Made by a program: the position numbers and the translations under genes. The notes under the pieces are model-generated. The model had not been told where the DNA came from and did no database searches. It was given only the letters and a program-made list of their open reading frames with translations. Below, one piece after another: positions 9,788 to 22,498 of a stretch of 64,000 nt of DNA; the stretch's first letter is position 1; the number at the start of each line of letters is the position of its first letter. The stretch comes from Liolophura sinensis (Eukaryota > Mollusca > Polyplacophora > Chitonida > Chitonidae): positions 3,228,501-3,292,500 of the forward strand of contig NC_088295.1 of assembly GCF_032854445.1 (NCBI RefSeq), written 5' to 3'.

Positions 9788-10305
9788 AGTAACGAGCATT
9801 TTACGTTTGTGGGTAACGAGCATTTTACGTTTGTGGGTAACCTGTATTTTACGTTTCTGGGTAATGTGTATTTTACGTTTGTGGGTAACCTGTATTTTAC
9901 GTTTGTGGATAACCTGTATTTAACATTTGTGGGTAACCTGTGTTTTACGTTTCTGGGTAACCTGTATTTTACGTTTCTGGGTAATGTGTATTTTACGTTT
10001 GTGGGTAACCTGTATTTTACGTTTGTGGGTAACCTGTATTTAACATTTGTGGGTAACCTGTATTTAACATTTGTGGGTAACCTGTATTTTACGTTTGTGG
10101 GTAACCTGTATTTAACATTTGTGGGTAATGTGTATTTTACGTTTCTGGGTAACCAATATTTCACGTTTCTGGGTAATGTGTATTTTACGTTTGTGGGTAA
10201 TGTGTATTTTACGTTTCTGGGTAATGTGTATTTCATGTTTCTGGGTAACGTGTATTTTACGTTTCTGGGTAATGTGTATTTTACGTTTCTGGGTAACCTC
10301 CATAT
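9788..10305. repeat. 24-bp minisatellite in intron 1 (about 21 copies)
   Basis: Units of 24 bp, 'gggtaacctgtattttacg' plus 'tttgt'. Two positions vary in a patterned way: 'tttctggg' or 'tttgtggg', and 'taatgtgtat' or 'taacctgtat'. Eight codons without stops on either strand produce the long open frames (GNLYFTFV and YTLPTNVK types). Confidence 0.93.
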
Positions 10306-10670
10306 TTACATATAATGGCAATGCTTTTTACAAAGTGGAAATTGGTCACTTCAAGGTCGACTATCACTTAGTGTATTCCCTTGTGTTGAGGGCAGATGAT
10401 GAAGTATCAATTATTTTTCACTAATATTAATTTCATAGAACTAATAAAAGTCAGCAATTAATCTGGGTCCTCTGGTCATTCTAACCTTTCGGTGAAAACA
10501 GGGACCTGAGCTCCACTTGAAGTGCCGTTGATGAGTGGGAGAAATGCTGCTTGAATTTTGTTTATGCTTCAATGTTATTATAAATGCAACTGATCATTGT
10601 ACAAGTCAGTCAAGTCAGTAAGAACAACAGCAAGTTTCTGAATGTATGTAATATAAAAAAATACACTCAC
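10306..10670. other. Intron 1 sequence next to exon 1
   Basis: No repeat or coding signal seen; it ends at the exon 1 donor GTGAGT (minus strand). Confidence 0.5.
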
Positions 10671-11063
10671 GTAAGAGATCATAGGTATGTTAAAGGCGGC
10701 AGCAATGCGCGCCTCGTCGCTGCAGTTAAACACAGGGCCTATAAAGGCATCGATTCGCCCGGAGACGGCCAGCTGTGAGGTCAGGCGAACACTTTCCAGA
10801 TCTTGGCCGAAGGTTTCAGCTATCTCAAAGCTTAGGGTGTGGTTAGGCAGTATGGACGTGTTGTTGTTGATTTGTTCCACGGCGTACGTGATGGCTCCGG
10901 AGACACGCACTCCCGGTAAATTTTTATTAACTGTTCCAGGTCGATATTCAGATGCTGTGATGTAAGCCAAGCGGATTTCTCCCTTCTTCAAGCATTCAAA
11001 CAGGTGGAAACAATGCACACTTAACAGGTAAATCTGAAACACTTTCTTTTTTCCCGACACCAT
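10671..11063 (-). CDS. Receptor guanylate cyclase, exon 1 (signal peptide and start of ANF-receptor domain)
   Basis: This is the first coding exon of a membrane guanylate cyclase, an enzyme that makes cGMP when its extracellular domain binds ligand. The 131 codons start at an ATG in good context (AAG before, G after). They open with a basic n-region (GKKK) and a hydrophobic stretch (residues 8-22) that reads as a signal peptide. The ligand-binding domain follows: EIRLAYITASEYRPG at about 29-43, then AITYAVEQIN, IAETFGQD, IDAFIGPVFNCSDEARIAAA and FNIPMISY. This is the usual order at the N-terminus of natriuretic-peptide-receptor-type cyclases. N-glycosylation sequons NNT, NHT and NCS are present. 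The exon ends at TAC|GTGAGT in phase 0. The frame stays open upstream to 11174, but the signal peptide favours the start at 11063. Family assignment is from remembered motifs and best fits the Gyc32E-like group. Confidence 0.85.
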
Positions 11064-11409
11064 CTTAACACTCCCTGTACACAAATAAGATGAAAGGCTT
11101 AAGTAAGGCTGCCTTAACACGTGTTGAATGTTGATAAGTGTATCACATTGGTTAGGTTTGTATACAGTCATCACATCGAAAGAGATTTGTGTTCATCTCA
11201 GCAGTAGCGCCCACACCATCACAACTCTGTCCGGAATATTTCATTCTAGTCCTTCCCTGAGATGGGCACCTGCCTTCCTGTCCTCTCTCCATATACCAAA
11301 AGATTTGGACCACCGTTCCAAACACCGGAATGCTTCAGATCACCATGGGATATATCATAACATTCAGTATCACCGCATCACGTGACGAATCGTATGAAAT
11401 CACAATTGA
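11064..11409 (-). other. Presumed 5' flank or 5' UTR of the receptor cyclase
   Basis: Lies immediately upstream of the chosen start codon. I see no convincing TATA box or initiator, so transcription start is unknown. A spliced 5' UTR is possible. Confidence 0.35.
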
Positions 11410-11439
11410 GTGGGCAATTTTAAATCACTCCTAGTCATA

Positions 11440-11965
11440 CTGAACTGCAGAGAATGGCTTCCTATTTACCGGAACGCACAGAGGCATTCCCCATACACAA
11501 GAACTCTCCTAAGTCAGTTCGTCATATACCGGAACGGTCTGAATAAATTCACTACATACCAAAACGCTCTGAATCACTTCTCCATAAAGCTGACCGCTCC
11601 GAATGTCTTCAGTGTATATACATGTATGATGCAGAACGCTTTGAGTAACTTAACCGTGTGACCGAGCGCTTCGAAACACATTCCATGTAGCAGAACTCTC
11701 TGAATCACATACCCTTGTAGCAGAATGCTCTGAATTACGTTCCCAAAGAGCAGAACGCTGTCACTTCCAAACAGAGCAGAACACTGAGAGTCACATCCCT
11801 ACAGAGCAGAACGCTGAGAGACTTCTCCATAGAGCAGACCACTGAGAGTTAATTTCTCCAAGAGCAGAACGCTGAGAGTCACTTCATTATAGAGCAGAAC
11901 TCTGTGTTACTTTCCCATAGAACAGAATGGTGATAGTGCCTTACCCATAGAGCTGAACACTTTAC
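11440..11965. repeat. Degenerate ~30-bp minisatellite
   Basis: Loose units around 'agagcagaacgctgagag' followed by 'tcacttccc' or similar. Left copies (11440-11700) are more diverged ('ccggaacgctctgaat'). An old array located upstream of the receptor cyclase start. Confidence 0.75.
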
Positions 11966-12789
11966 TGGCCTCAATACATGCGTCACATCTCGCCCCTCTG
12001 TCTTCGATGTGTCAGATCCTCTTTACCACCTCCCAAGGCTGGCCAGTTCTTTTCTTCCTGATTCTCTTCGAGGCGGTATCAGAATGTGTCAGGGCTAATG
12101 CTCTCTATTGATTGCCAGTTATCTTGTTAAGGATCGGACTGGGCTCAGGTAACCTAGGAAAAGGAAAATAGTAGAGTTTCAGTTGCCGTCAGGTGTCCCC
12201 CAAACCACCCTCAAAGTCATCTGATGAGCGGGCGAGGTAATGCGCACCGGCTACAGATAGGTCGCACGCAACAAATCTTGTCTAAGGCGATTGACAATAG
12301 CTGGGAAGGGAGAGAAAGCGGGAAAACCGTTAAAGCGATATTAGGTTAACTGTTTAAATCGATGTTATCCAGCCCAAAGGAGTGTTAGATTGCCCTTTAT
12401 GAATCTCTACACGGTCTCACTCCGACAATAAAGCCTGTTGACAGGATTTAAGTGTTCACGGTAACACGGAATCAAAAGACTTCTCACCACAGCCACTTTG
12501 CTCAGCAATTACGTCCATATTGTATTGGTGATAGGGTTAATCCCACGGGCCCATTGATCGTAATATAAGACGTCCACATACATGGGCCTCAGAAGCCAAA
12601 TGCGATAATAAATCAGTGAATTTTCGAAGAGGAGTGGATGTAAGCTACCAGGCAGCCGCTTACTGTTCGCGAATAGAAAACCACCAAAAGCTAAACTCTA
12701 AAAAACTATCATCTGTATGACGTGACCTTAGTGGTACAGCTTATTCGTCAGAAGCTCATCTCAAACTGCGTAAACTGTACAGACTTAAC
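11966..12789. other. Sequence without recognised features
   Basis: No arrays, coding exons or mobile elements recognised between the 30-bp array and a SINE. Confidence 0.45.
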
Positions 12790-12797
12790 CCTTTAGA

Positions 12798-13065
12798 TTT
12801 ATTCATTTATTTCATTGGTGTTTTACCCTGTACTAAGAATATTTTACTTATACGACGGCTGCCAGCATTATCGTGCGAGGAAACCAGGCATAGCCCCTGG
12901 GAAACCCACGACCATCGGCAGGTTGCTATGAGACCTTCCCACGCACGGCCCGACATGAAGTCCGCATGACCTGGATTAAGCCCACAGCGATCGCGTTGGT
13001 GGGAGGCTCCTGGGTCATCGCACCGTGCTGGGGTGTTAACACCCTCGGCCACGGGGGCTCCTGAT
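12798..13065 (-). mobile_element. SINE (family A), near full length, with 8-bp target-site duplication
   Basis: Flanked by CCTTTAGA at 12790-12797 and 13066-13073. The plus strand reads tail to head: 'attcatttatttcattgg', core 'tacgacggctgccagcatt', 'gaaacccacgaccatcgg', then a tRNA-like head in reverse complement (to 'cggccacgggggctcc'). The element therefore lies on the minus strand. The head is more diverged than that of the copy at 33116. Confidence 0.85.
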
Positions 13066-13073
13066 CCTTTAGA

Positions 13074-14711
13074 AATATACCTGTCGTGTGCTGTTTGTCT
13101 TGATGACGTCATCGCCAGGTAATAATGGATATTATATCTTTTATCTCAACACTTCTACCATTGCGCAAACTAAACACAACGTCACGGCTGTCCGAAATCT
13201 TTTTTTCGGTGACACACCATCTACGGCTCAAGTCATCTAGCCCAATCTTATTAAATTCGATGGCTTATTTTACGAGCATCCTAGCAAACTGAATAAACTT
13301 TGCACATGTGCCTTTATAAATAGCTTAGCTGGTGGTTACCTGTAACGTATGAGACAAAGAGCAAACACAACTGATGCCATTTATCTAACTCTCTGTAATT
13401 TCCCAGAGTGCCCAATACCGGTTCAGGCCTGCTGTCGACAAAGCGAGCTCATTTGTTTTGATGGCTTAGATAATACTTCATGGCCGTCAGTGTTTGACTG
13501 AGCGGGATACGTCTGCATTACACAGCAGTGAACGTGCGTTTTCATTATTCTTCAATTTAGTCACGTTTCATCGTGATGCGTTTCATAATCATGCGTTTCA
13601 GATTTCAGAGGCGATACCATAGGCCATCAGCTGCCGCGTCAATCATGCCCACGGGAGCTACTGTGAATTTCAGTAGAGAAATTCTCACTTAGATGGTGGC
13701 AATACTGTCTGGACCACCTACAACAGTCTCATAGGCCTCTGCTCTCTCTGCTCTACTAAATACGTGATGTAGATACAGGTGCAGATAAGCTTGGTTCCTC
13801 TTGCACATTTTATGGTGACACCACACTTGCCTGTACTCTGGGGTTACACTGTCAATTGCAGCCTTTCAAAATTAACTGGCCAACCAGTTTTAAAGCCTTA
13901 TGTGCGATTTACGGGTGTCTGCAGAAGGTAAATTCGTCCAAGTATTTATACTTTATAGGATGATGCTAAAGAGAGATGGTGAGACGAATGAAGTCAACAC
14001 AAATTTGTTACGTTAGCACCTGTTACGATTTGGCGACAAATTATCTTACCGAGTGACCCTCCAGACATTTTGTTCCACGGAAATAAACTGCAAACCACTA
14101 AAGGTTTCATTTAGTGAAATGCCACGGCAAAGTTTTACCCTAGAGCTTCAGACGTCATAGGTCGCATTTTCCAGGGATCTGTTTGGTTATTGAGAAAAAA
14201 TGCTTTCGCGTTTTTTGTGCAGTCACAATTTCCTCGCGAAAACCTGCCCAGGCGGATAGTCCAATTAGCAAAGGTCACGTAACTTAACTGTTATTGGCGA
14301 GAGAAATTCTTAGTGAAAATAGGAGAGTGAACAAAGCATACATTGATCAGGTAATGATGGTATGCCCAGACTGTTACTGGCTGCCCTAGTCTGTTATTAC
14401 ACCACTGAACATAAAGTGTAACATTAGTGTAATATTACTTATTAGTGCTATATGTGCTTTGTGCCTTACAAGCCAACGTATCGTCAAACTGTAGATGTGT
14501 CATAAAAACTGTTAATGGCAGTATGGATTCCCGGTTGATGCGGTGTAAAGATTACAGGAGAACGACATCACTAATCTGTGGAACAAGATTCGAGCAGGCT
14601 AATCGCCTGAACATCCCAACGACAACACATGGATCTCTACAGACCTATTCTGAGAGATAACATCCTTATTCCAAATGCTGACAACCCATTATCCCAGGGT
14701 CATATTTTTGA
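13074..14711. other. Unannotated sequence
   Basis: About 1.6 kb with no array, SINE or recognisable exon on either strand. Confidence 0.45.
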
Positions 14712-14875
14712 TTAAACAAAATAGCCACCGGGCAACAAAATGGAGAAAAAAAGCCCGGTGAAGAGCACTGAAAGCAAAATGCCAATGGTCAAATTGTTAG
14801 CACTGCCATAGGTCGTTTCTTCGTGATTATCATTGTCCCTGACATCCTGTGTGTCATTTTCCTGACCACCGGGAC
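14712..14875 (-). CDS. Possible terminal exon encoding a transmembrane tail
   Basis: A minus-strand frame after an AG acceptor at 14876 (pyrimidines 20-35 bases upstream) reads PGGQENDTQDVRDNDNHEE, a hydrophilic stalk. A hydrophobic helix (LTIGILLSVLFTGLFFSILL) and PGGYFV-stop follow. It looks like a single-pass membrane anchor with almost no cytoplasmic tail, or a GPI-type signal. It starts in phase 1, matching the phase of the possible signal-peptide exon at 22499-22622, but I have no exon between them. I do not recognise the protein. A chance frame is possible. Confidence 0.28.
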
Positions 14876-14913
14876 CTGACTTATTGCGCCTTAGCAAGAC
14901 AACAGGGCACAAA

Positions 14914-15339
14914 ATGCAGAAGATTGCTGTATATCATCCAGCTAAGAGAATAAACCCATAGGTTCAGGGAAGGCACTTTGTCACGCTTCTTTCTCGTCAT
15001 TTAAGCATGGTACTAAGTTAGCTTTCCGTATCGGCTATCTCATGGTATTTTTGCCTGGAGAACAATTCCCTGATGTAGCAGTGAAATGCGATAGCGTTTG
15101 ATTACCAAAGTTCTTATCATAAATGTGCCCCTAAAGTTACGTGTAGTCTGTTTATGCTAGCTGGAAAAGAGAGATAACAGACAAGTGAGGCATGTATTGG
15201 TATCATTAGTCACAGGCTACAGAACAGAGATGTTAAACAATTCTCTACAGCTTCCCATTGTACGCGCTCGTATCTTCATGGGATTGTTCAGCTGGGCATC
15301 TGGATTCTGTCAGATCAAAACTCAAAGCTGAAAACTGAA
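14914..15339. other. Unannotated sequence
   Basis: Nothing recognised. Confidence 0.4.
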
Positions 15340-15349
15340 GCAAGTTTTC

Positions 15350-15463
15350 AGGTTTTAAGTGTCATATCTTATATTTATATACCCGCTTGTCCTTAGAGAA
15401 TGCTTTAAGCGTCATATCTTATATTTATATACCCGCTTGTGAAGCCCTTAGAGAATGGTGTAA
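15350..15463. repeat. Two-copy direct repeat (~55 bp)
   Basis: 'gtcatatcttatatttatat' plus 'acccgcttgt' and 'ccttagagaatg' occur twice. The second copy has a 4-base insertion (gaag). Confidence 0.85.
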
Positions 15464-16116
15464 GTAAATCCTCGCCCAAGCACTTCCAAAACGTTCGTTG
15501 TGCCCATTATAGTGTAAAGGGATCATTCAGGAAGTTTGTTTAATACTTCAAATTTCCGCGAACATGTGGAAAACCTGTCTGAGTATATAATGCTGATGCT
15601 CATTATGATATAACGTTGCTTTGCTTTTTTGACTCTTTAGTGAGTTGGAACAGCACCCAACCCCTTCTTCCCAGTTATTCCACAACATTTTCATTATGGT
15701 AATCTTTTGTTATATTCCGCCATCCCCAATTATTTCTGGGTATACTGCAGTACACCATTTTGAGCTGTTGAATCTATGCTATACCAATAACACTGAAACC
15801 ACTTTCTTTCTGGCATCCACCAATCAACAAGCCCTTTAGGCACGTCTTCTTTGCACTGACATGGTGTGTTCCTAAGCATTTTTAGTTAAACGCTTTACGT
15901 TTAAGCCTTAACATGTGCTCCTGTGCCTGACGGAAGCTTTACCGCCTGGAAAGAAATAAGGAGATACAGCAGTGCAGTCCTTCAGAGTTGATAAACGCGG
16001 CGGAAAACTTGACAGGTGTCAGGCATGTGGGATGGAAAAATCCGGGAGATTTGTAGTAACACACCGGGCGTTGTGGAGTAGTACAACATAATGATGAATT
16101 CATTAAAAATACATTG
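15464..16116. other. Unannotated sequence
   Basis: Nothing recognised between the direct repeat and the 48-bp array. Confidence 0.4.
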
Positions 16117-16425
16117 ACACGGGTAGCTATCATACCCTGTCACAAACAACCATTACGTATATGTACATGGGTAGATATCATACCCTGTCATAAACAATCA
16201 TTACGCATATGTACATGGGTAGATATCATACCCTGTCACAAACAATCATTACGTATATGTACATGGGTAGATATCATACCCTGTCACAAACAATCATTAC
16301 GTATATGTACATGGGTAGATATCATACCCTGTCACAAACAACCATTACGTATATGTACATAAGTAGATATCATACCCTGTCACAAACAACCATTACGTAT
16401 ATGTACATGGGTAGATATCATAGTC
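16117..16425. repeat. 48-bp minisatellite (about 6.4 copies)
   Basis: Nearly identical units containing 'tagatatcataccctgtcac' and 'cattacgtatatgtacat'. 48 bp is 16 codons, giving the open frame VDIIPCHKQSLRICTW. High identity suggests a young array. Confidence 0.95.
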
Positions 16426-16499
16426 AATCATTAACTATTACATACCTATTGGCGCAATCATAGCGTATGCTGTGTCACACAGATCAGACAAAATAGGAA

Positions 16500-17850
16500 G
16501 AGGTGACAAAGAATGGCACGCCCTCTGTGAGAAAGAATGGATATTGGATATTTAAGGCGGGATACAAGAGTGCGATATGGGATGGATATCAAAAAGACAC
16601 CCCCGGAACGAGACGTGTGAGAAAGGATCCATATCAGTGGGATAAGGTAGGGTGAGCGGGTGTAAGAAAAGATGGACATTAGAGAGATGACAGGGGACAG
16701 AAGGGTATGGAAAATAAAGGATATTACGAAGACAGGACGTATCTCAAGGGTGAAACAAAAAATGGATATCAGAGAGACATGACTGGGTGAGAGAATGTGA
16801 GAAAGGATGGATATTAGAGAGACATGACGGGACAAGAGAGTGTGAGAAAGTATCGATATCAGAGAGATATGACGGGACTAGAGAGTTGAGAAAAGATAGA
16901 TATCAGAGAGACATGACCGACCGAGAGAGTGTGAGGAAAGATGGATATCAGAGAGACATGACGGGACGAGAGAGTGTGAGAAAAGATGGATATCAGAGAA
17001 ACGTGACGGGACGAGAGGGTGTGAGAAAAGATGGATATGAGAGAGACATGACGGGAGGAGAGAGTGTGAGAAAAGATGGATATGAGAGAGACATGACGGG
17101 AGGAGAGAGTGTGAGAAAAGATGGATATGAGAGAGACATGACGGGGCGAGAGATTGTGGGGAAAGATGGATATGAGAGAGACACGACGGGACAAAAAGGT
17201 GTGAGAAAAGATGATACCAGAGAGACATGACGGGACGAGAGAATGTGAGAATGAAAGGATGAGTATTACAGACAGCGCGGGGCTAGACGGTGTGAGAAAG
17301 GATGGATATCGCGAATACAGCACAGGACGAGAGTGTAAGAAAGGATGGATATCACAAAGAACGGAACGAGAAGATATGAGAAAGAAAGGATATCAGAAAG
17401 GTGAGACCGGACAGGAGTGTGTGAAAAAGGATGGATATTACAAAGACAGCACGTAAAAAGAGGATGTGAGAAATGATAGATATCACACAGGACGGAGTGA
17501 GACTGTGCGAAAAAGAATAGATATCGCAAAGACAGCACTGGTCGCGAGTCTGTGAGAAAGGACGGATTTCGCAAAGACAGACGGGACGAGAGGGTGTGAA
17601 AAAGATAAATATCGCAAAGACAGACGGGACGAGAGGTGAAAAAGATAGATATCGGAAAGACAGAACGGAACGAGAGGTGAAAAGGATAGATATCGCAAAG
17701 ACAGAACGGGACGAGAGGGCGTGAGAAAGGAGGAACATTGCAAAACAGATATCAGAGACATGACGACATGGGACGGTGTGTGAAAGAACTAATATCAGAG
17801 AGGCGGAACATGATCGAAGGGTGCGAGAAAGGAGGGAGGTATCAGATTTT
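16500..17850. repeat. 45-bp purine-rich minisatellite (about 29 copies)
   Basis: Units such as 'gagagacatgacgggacgag' plus 'agagtgtgagaaaagatgga'. The centre (16780-17230) is most regular and both ends are diverged. The plus strand of a central unit is about 80% purine. Minus-strand frames (SLISIFSHTLS types) are repeat artefacts. Confidence 0.93.
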
Positions 17851-19229
17851 ACGTGACGGCCGGTATAATATCTGGTCGGATTTTGCCTTACCCGTTATTC
17901 TAACCATATTATGTCTGGTCAACCACTCAGGTGGAGTTACTCCGCGAGAAATGCCTCTGATATTTATCGAATGAAGACGTCAGACTTAACCAGTTATGTT
18001 TACCCAGGGCTGTAGTTGGGTAGTCCCACAGGTGTTGGTGACACCTTTGTCTGCCGGCCAATCAGAGTCGCATCGTCTTCCTTTCTGTTGTGATAAGAAA
18101 CCGCAGCGTCTTATAGCCTATTATGTTGATACTACACTCCACATAGAATACACCCGATCAAATATTAATCCCACGCAAGTATAGCTAAGTCGTTTACGGT
18201 CACTAGATGTGAGAGTGAGGAGACGACTCGCCGCTCGTCGTCAGATGGAGTGGGATGGTATAATTGTTGTACATGTTCGTAGGCAATACGAGATACATAC
18301 GAGTTCAGATATGATACACTCTTGACCAAAATGTGGTTCACTCTGGGCCTCACTATGTAAGATGTGGTTTACTGTGAAGAATAAGCTTCACTCTGCAGAT
18401 CATAAAAAATACAGATGCATCTTAATAAAGCGATTGACATAGGTCTAAAATGCTTACTTAAATCTCAGTTTGAAACGTCAGCGTTATATTTAAAGGACAC
18501 AAGTTACACGAGTTATACTGTAGATTAGTACTTTGTTTATCTGACTCAATATTTAAAAATTTGAGAGTCATCAAAGCTGTAGAGACATTTCTCTGGAAAT
18601 GATCAAGTCGTCCGTTCAGCAATTGACCAGAGAATGAAAGTCTTAAATCCTTTGTATCAGGCTGGCCTAACCCGACTTCGTGCCTTTGGGACGATAGGGG
18701 GTGGTGCCACAGGATGGGGTTTTATTTCAAAGAGCTGCTGGCCGGTCACGATTGCCTAGGTTTATCGAGTGAAAACAGTGCATAGGACAAGCGTGCTGTA
18801 AAGGCTGTTTGTGGCAGCCGTCTGGTGTGGGTCATAGAGCAACAATTAACAGTTTACTTACGAAGAAACAGTCTCACACTTGATGCAATATTGGGGAACC
18901 GGACATTAAACCCTGCACTGTGGCCTGTATTACGTCTTTCGTGGGTAATATATACGTCGACAAGAGGAAGCTTATTTTTCAATGATAAAAAAAATGAACA
19001 AAGGGTTCAGAATACAAAATACCAGTGAATAAATCCGTTATGCATGAGTGAACTTGTTATTTCATGAAGTAATACCTGTCCTAGAATATCTTGCAATCGT
19101 CAGTCATAGTAAATGATGCAAGCGTCATTGACAGTAGGTCTAAAAGGTGCAACTGACATTGATATCACATAGCGCAAACCCCAGACTTGGTAAATGGTGT
19201 AAGCGTTATTCAGAGTAAAAACAACGCCA
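17851..19229. other. Unannotated sequence
   Basis: About 1.4 kb without arrays, SINEs or recognisable exons. Confidence 0.4.
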
Positions 19230-19234
19230 GTAGA

Positions 19235-21235
19235 GTAAATATAGAGTAAATAGCGCAATCAAGACCCATAGTAAATTGTGCAATCAAGACTCATAGTGAA
19301 TAGTGTAACCAAGTCCCATTATAATTAGTGTAACCAAGACCTTTAGTAAATAGTGTAATTAAGACCCATTATAAATAGTGTAACCAAGACCCATAGTAAA
19401 TAGTGTAATCAAGACTCATAGTAAATAGTGCAATCAAGACCCAATATAAATAGTGTAACCAAGACTCATAGTAAATAGTGTAACCAAGACCCATAATAAA
19501 TAGTGTATCTAAGACTCGCAGTAAATCGTGCAACCAAGACCCATAGCAAATAGTACAACCAAGACTCATAGTAAATAGTGCAATTAAGACTCATAGTAAA
19601 TAGTGCAATAAAGACTCATAGTAAATTGTGTAACCAAGACCCATAGTAAATAGTGTAACCAACACTAAAAGTAAATAGTGTAACCAAGACCCATAGTAAA
19701 TAGTGCAATCAAGACTCATAGTATATAGTGTACCCAAGAATCATAGTAAATGGTGCAATCAAGACCCATAGTAAATAGTGTAACCAATACTCATAGTAAA
19801 TAGTGTAATCAAGACCCATAATAAATAGTGTATCTAAGACTCGTAGTAAATAGTGTAACCAAGATCCATTGTAAATAGTGCAACCAAGACGCATAGTAAA
19901 TAGTGCAATCAAGGCCCATAGTAAATAGTGCAATCAAGACCCATAAATAATAGTGCAAACAAAACCCATAGTAAATAGTGTAACCAAGACCCATAGTGCA
20001 TAATGTAATCAAGACCCATAGTAAATAGTGCAATCAAGACTCATAGTAAATAGTGCAACCAAAACCCATAATAAATAGTGCAATCATGACTCATAGTAAA
20101 TAGGGCAATCAAGACCCATAGTAAATAGTGTAACCAAGACTCATAGTAAACAGTGTAATCATGACCCACAGTAAATGGTACAATTAAGGCTCATAGTAAA
20201 TAGTGTAACCAAGACCCATAGTAAATAGTGCAATCAAGGCTCATAGAAAATAGTGCAGTCAGGACCTGTAGTAAATTGTGTAACCAAGCCCCATAGTAAA
20301 TTGTGTAACCAAGACCCATAGTAATTAGTGCAACCAAGACCCATAGTTAATAGTGCAGGCAAGACCCATAGTAATAGTGTAACCAAGACCCATAGTAAAT
20401 AGTGCAATAAAGACCCATAGAAAATAGTGTAACCAAGACCCATAGTAAATAGTGTAACCAAGACCCATAGTAAATAGTGTAATCAAGACCCATAATAAAT
20501 AGTACAACCAAGACCCATAGTAAATAGTGTAACGAAGACCCATAGTAAATAGTGTAACCAAGTCCCATTATAAACAGTGTAACCAACACTCATAGGAAAT
20601 AGTGCAACCAAGACCCATAGTAAATAGTGCAACCAAGGCCCATAGTAAATAGTGCAATCAAGACCCATAGTAAATAGTGCAACCAAGATCCATAGTAAAT
20701 AGTGTAACCAAGACCCATAATAAATAGGGCAATCAAGACCCATAGTAAATAGTGCTATCAAGAATCATAGTAAATATTGTAACAAAGACCCTTAGTAAAT
20801 AGTGTAACCAACACTCATAGTATATAGTGTAACCAACACCCATAGTAAATAGTGCAACTAAGACCCATAGTAAATAGTGCAATCAAGGCCCACAGTAAAT
20901 AGTGCAACCAAGATCCATAGTAAATAGTGCAACCAAAACCATAATAAATAGTGCAATCAAGACTCAGAGTAAATAGGGCAATCAAGACCCATAGTAAATA
21001 GTGTAACGAAGACCCATAATAAATAGTGCAATTATGACTCATAGTAAATAAGGCAATCATGACCCATAGTAAATAGGTCACTCAAAACCCATAGTAAATA
21101 GTGCAATCATGACCCATAGTAAATAGTGCAACGAAGACCCACAGTAAATAGTGTAACCAAGACCCATAGTAAATAGTGCAAATGCCAACCAGTGCAAACC
21201 ACAAAGCAAATGGTGCAAACTTCAGTCATAGTAAA
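19235..21235. repeat. 25-bp minisatellite, 2 kb (about 78 copies)
   Basis: Units of 25 bp, 'aagacccatagtaaatagtg' plus 'caacc' or similar, with scattered substitutions (cccata/ctcata; gcaat/gtaac). Because 25 is not a multiple of 3, all minus frames cycle through the same hydrophobic 25-residue pattern. There is one clear 24-bp unit near 20370 where a base is missing. Confidence 0.95.
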
Positions 21236-22236
21236 TAGTATGACAAACAATAACAGCTTTTGCAAATAAAACGAGATTTTCAGAGCGCTTTAGAACAATT
21301 TCCCGTGTGTAAAATTTAACGTGTGTCTGAAAGCCAACATTGGGCTTGAAAAACGCCAAAACGCTCATCTGAAGATAACGGACTAATAGGATAGAAAAGC
21401 GCAGGTGGATGTGATGGCTGTCGTTTACCTCCAGTGAATTATGTTAGACAGAATCAGATCACAGAAGGAGCTTAGAGACTTTGTACGGCTTTGTGTTTTA
21501 GAGCGACCTGGCATGTAACCTCCATACACAATGTTCCCAAGTCTGCACACAGATCAACCCGAGATACTTTGTACATCTATATGCTCAGCCAGTTGTCTTT
21601 GGAAGCCTGTAGATCCAGGAGGTTCTAACAATGCGCGATAAGAAAATAAAGACTTGCATAGCCACTGTTAGTGTCACCCTTGCATTGTATCCCTTCAGTC
21701 GGAGTTCGGATTGAATACAAGGCCTCATGCAATATTTAGAAGGCATGCCTATAGAATATCATTATAAGCTTTATTAGGGTGCAATCAGTTATATGTGCAC
21801 ATTTTGCGATAGCCGCCTTCATAAATGTGTATTTTACATAGGATTTGTTTACTACCCTGGGAATTTTAGAAAAGTTGCCGAAAGATACACCGTGGCATTG
21901 ACGTCATTATTGTAATTCAGTGATTGCTAAACTGATAAACGACAGTCACTACAAATCTTCGTGTGAGAAAACATCGCTCTTTTTCAACTTAAGCCGAAGG
22001 TTATGGTGCAGAAATATCTAAAAACAAAAGCATTATAACCTCTTAAACTCTCTCAGCAGAATGGGTCGGATGAATTATTCAGAAATGCCTAATGTAGACA
22101 CACATCTCAAATCATTGTCCATGATGAGAGTGGAACGTTTCCTTCTTGATTAGGTAATTAAATCAACGACAGCCAAATAGCTTCCACCGGAGTCAATAGC
22201 TTATCTAACTTTGTTGGCATTTACACCGTCAAGCCA
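21236..22236. other. Unannotated sequence
   Basis: About 1 kb without arrays or SINEs; no confident exon. Confidence 0.4.
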
Positions 22237-22390
22237 AATAAAAAAGAACAGTTTTATGGGACTCTACTATTGAATCAATCCATACATAATTGATAGTGTA
22301 AAGGTTCCGAAACGCCAAACGAACTGGGTTGGCGATAGAGCGCTTTGCCTCCTCATGTTCTTTTAGGCCATTAAGATCGTCGTGTGGGGC
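22237..22390 (-). CDS. Possible small exon after a strong acceptor
   Basis: On the minus strand the sequence 'ccccgtcttcctatcactgt' followed by AG at 22391-22392 is a good acceptor. One frame then stays open for about 50 codons: PHDDLNGLKEHEEAKRS, NPVRLAFRNLYTINYVWIDS, to a stop near 22237. Composition looks protein-like but I recognise no family. It needs a phase-0 upstream exon. The neighbouring frame at 22499-22622 would fit only with an alternative donor (TTA|GTGAGC) and an intron of about 100 bp. Confidence 0.22.
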
Positions 22391-22498
22391 CTACAGTGAT
22401 AGGAAGACGGGGAGTGTATTAAGACAAGGTGTGTTGTTATCAGCAGGGTGACTTGAGTCTCGGCCAGTGAACACCTTCAGCGGAGCTCACTAACTCAC

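Noticed and set aside
19369-21081. Hydrophobic minus-strand frames (ALFTMGLGCTIYYGSW) that look like membrane proteins
   Set aside because: Translation of a 25-bp repeat in all frames; the apparent transmembrane character is compositional.
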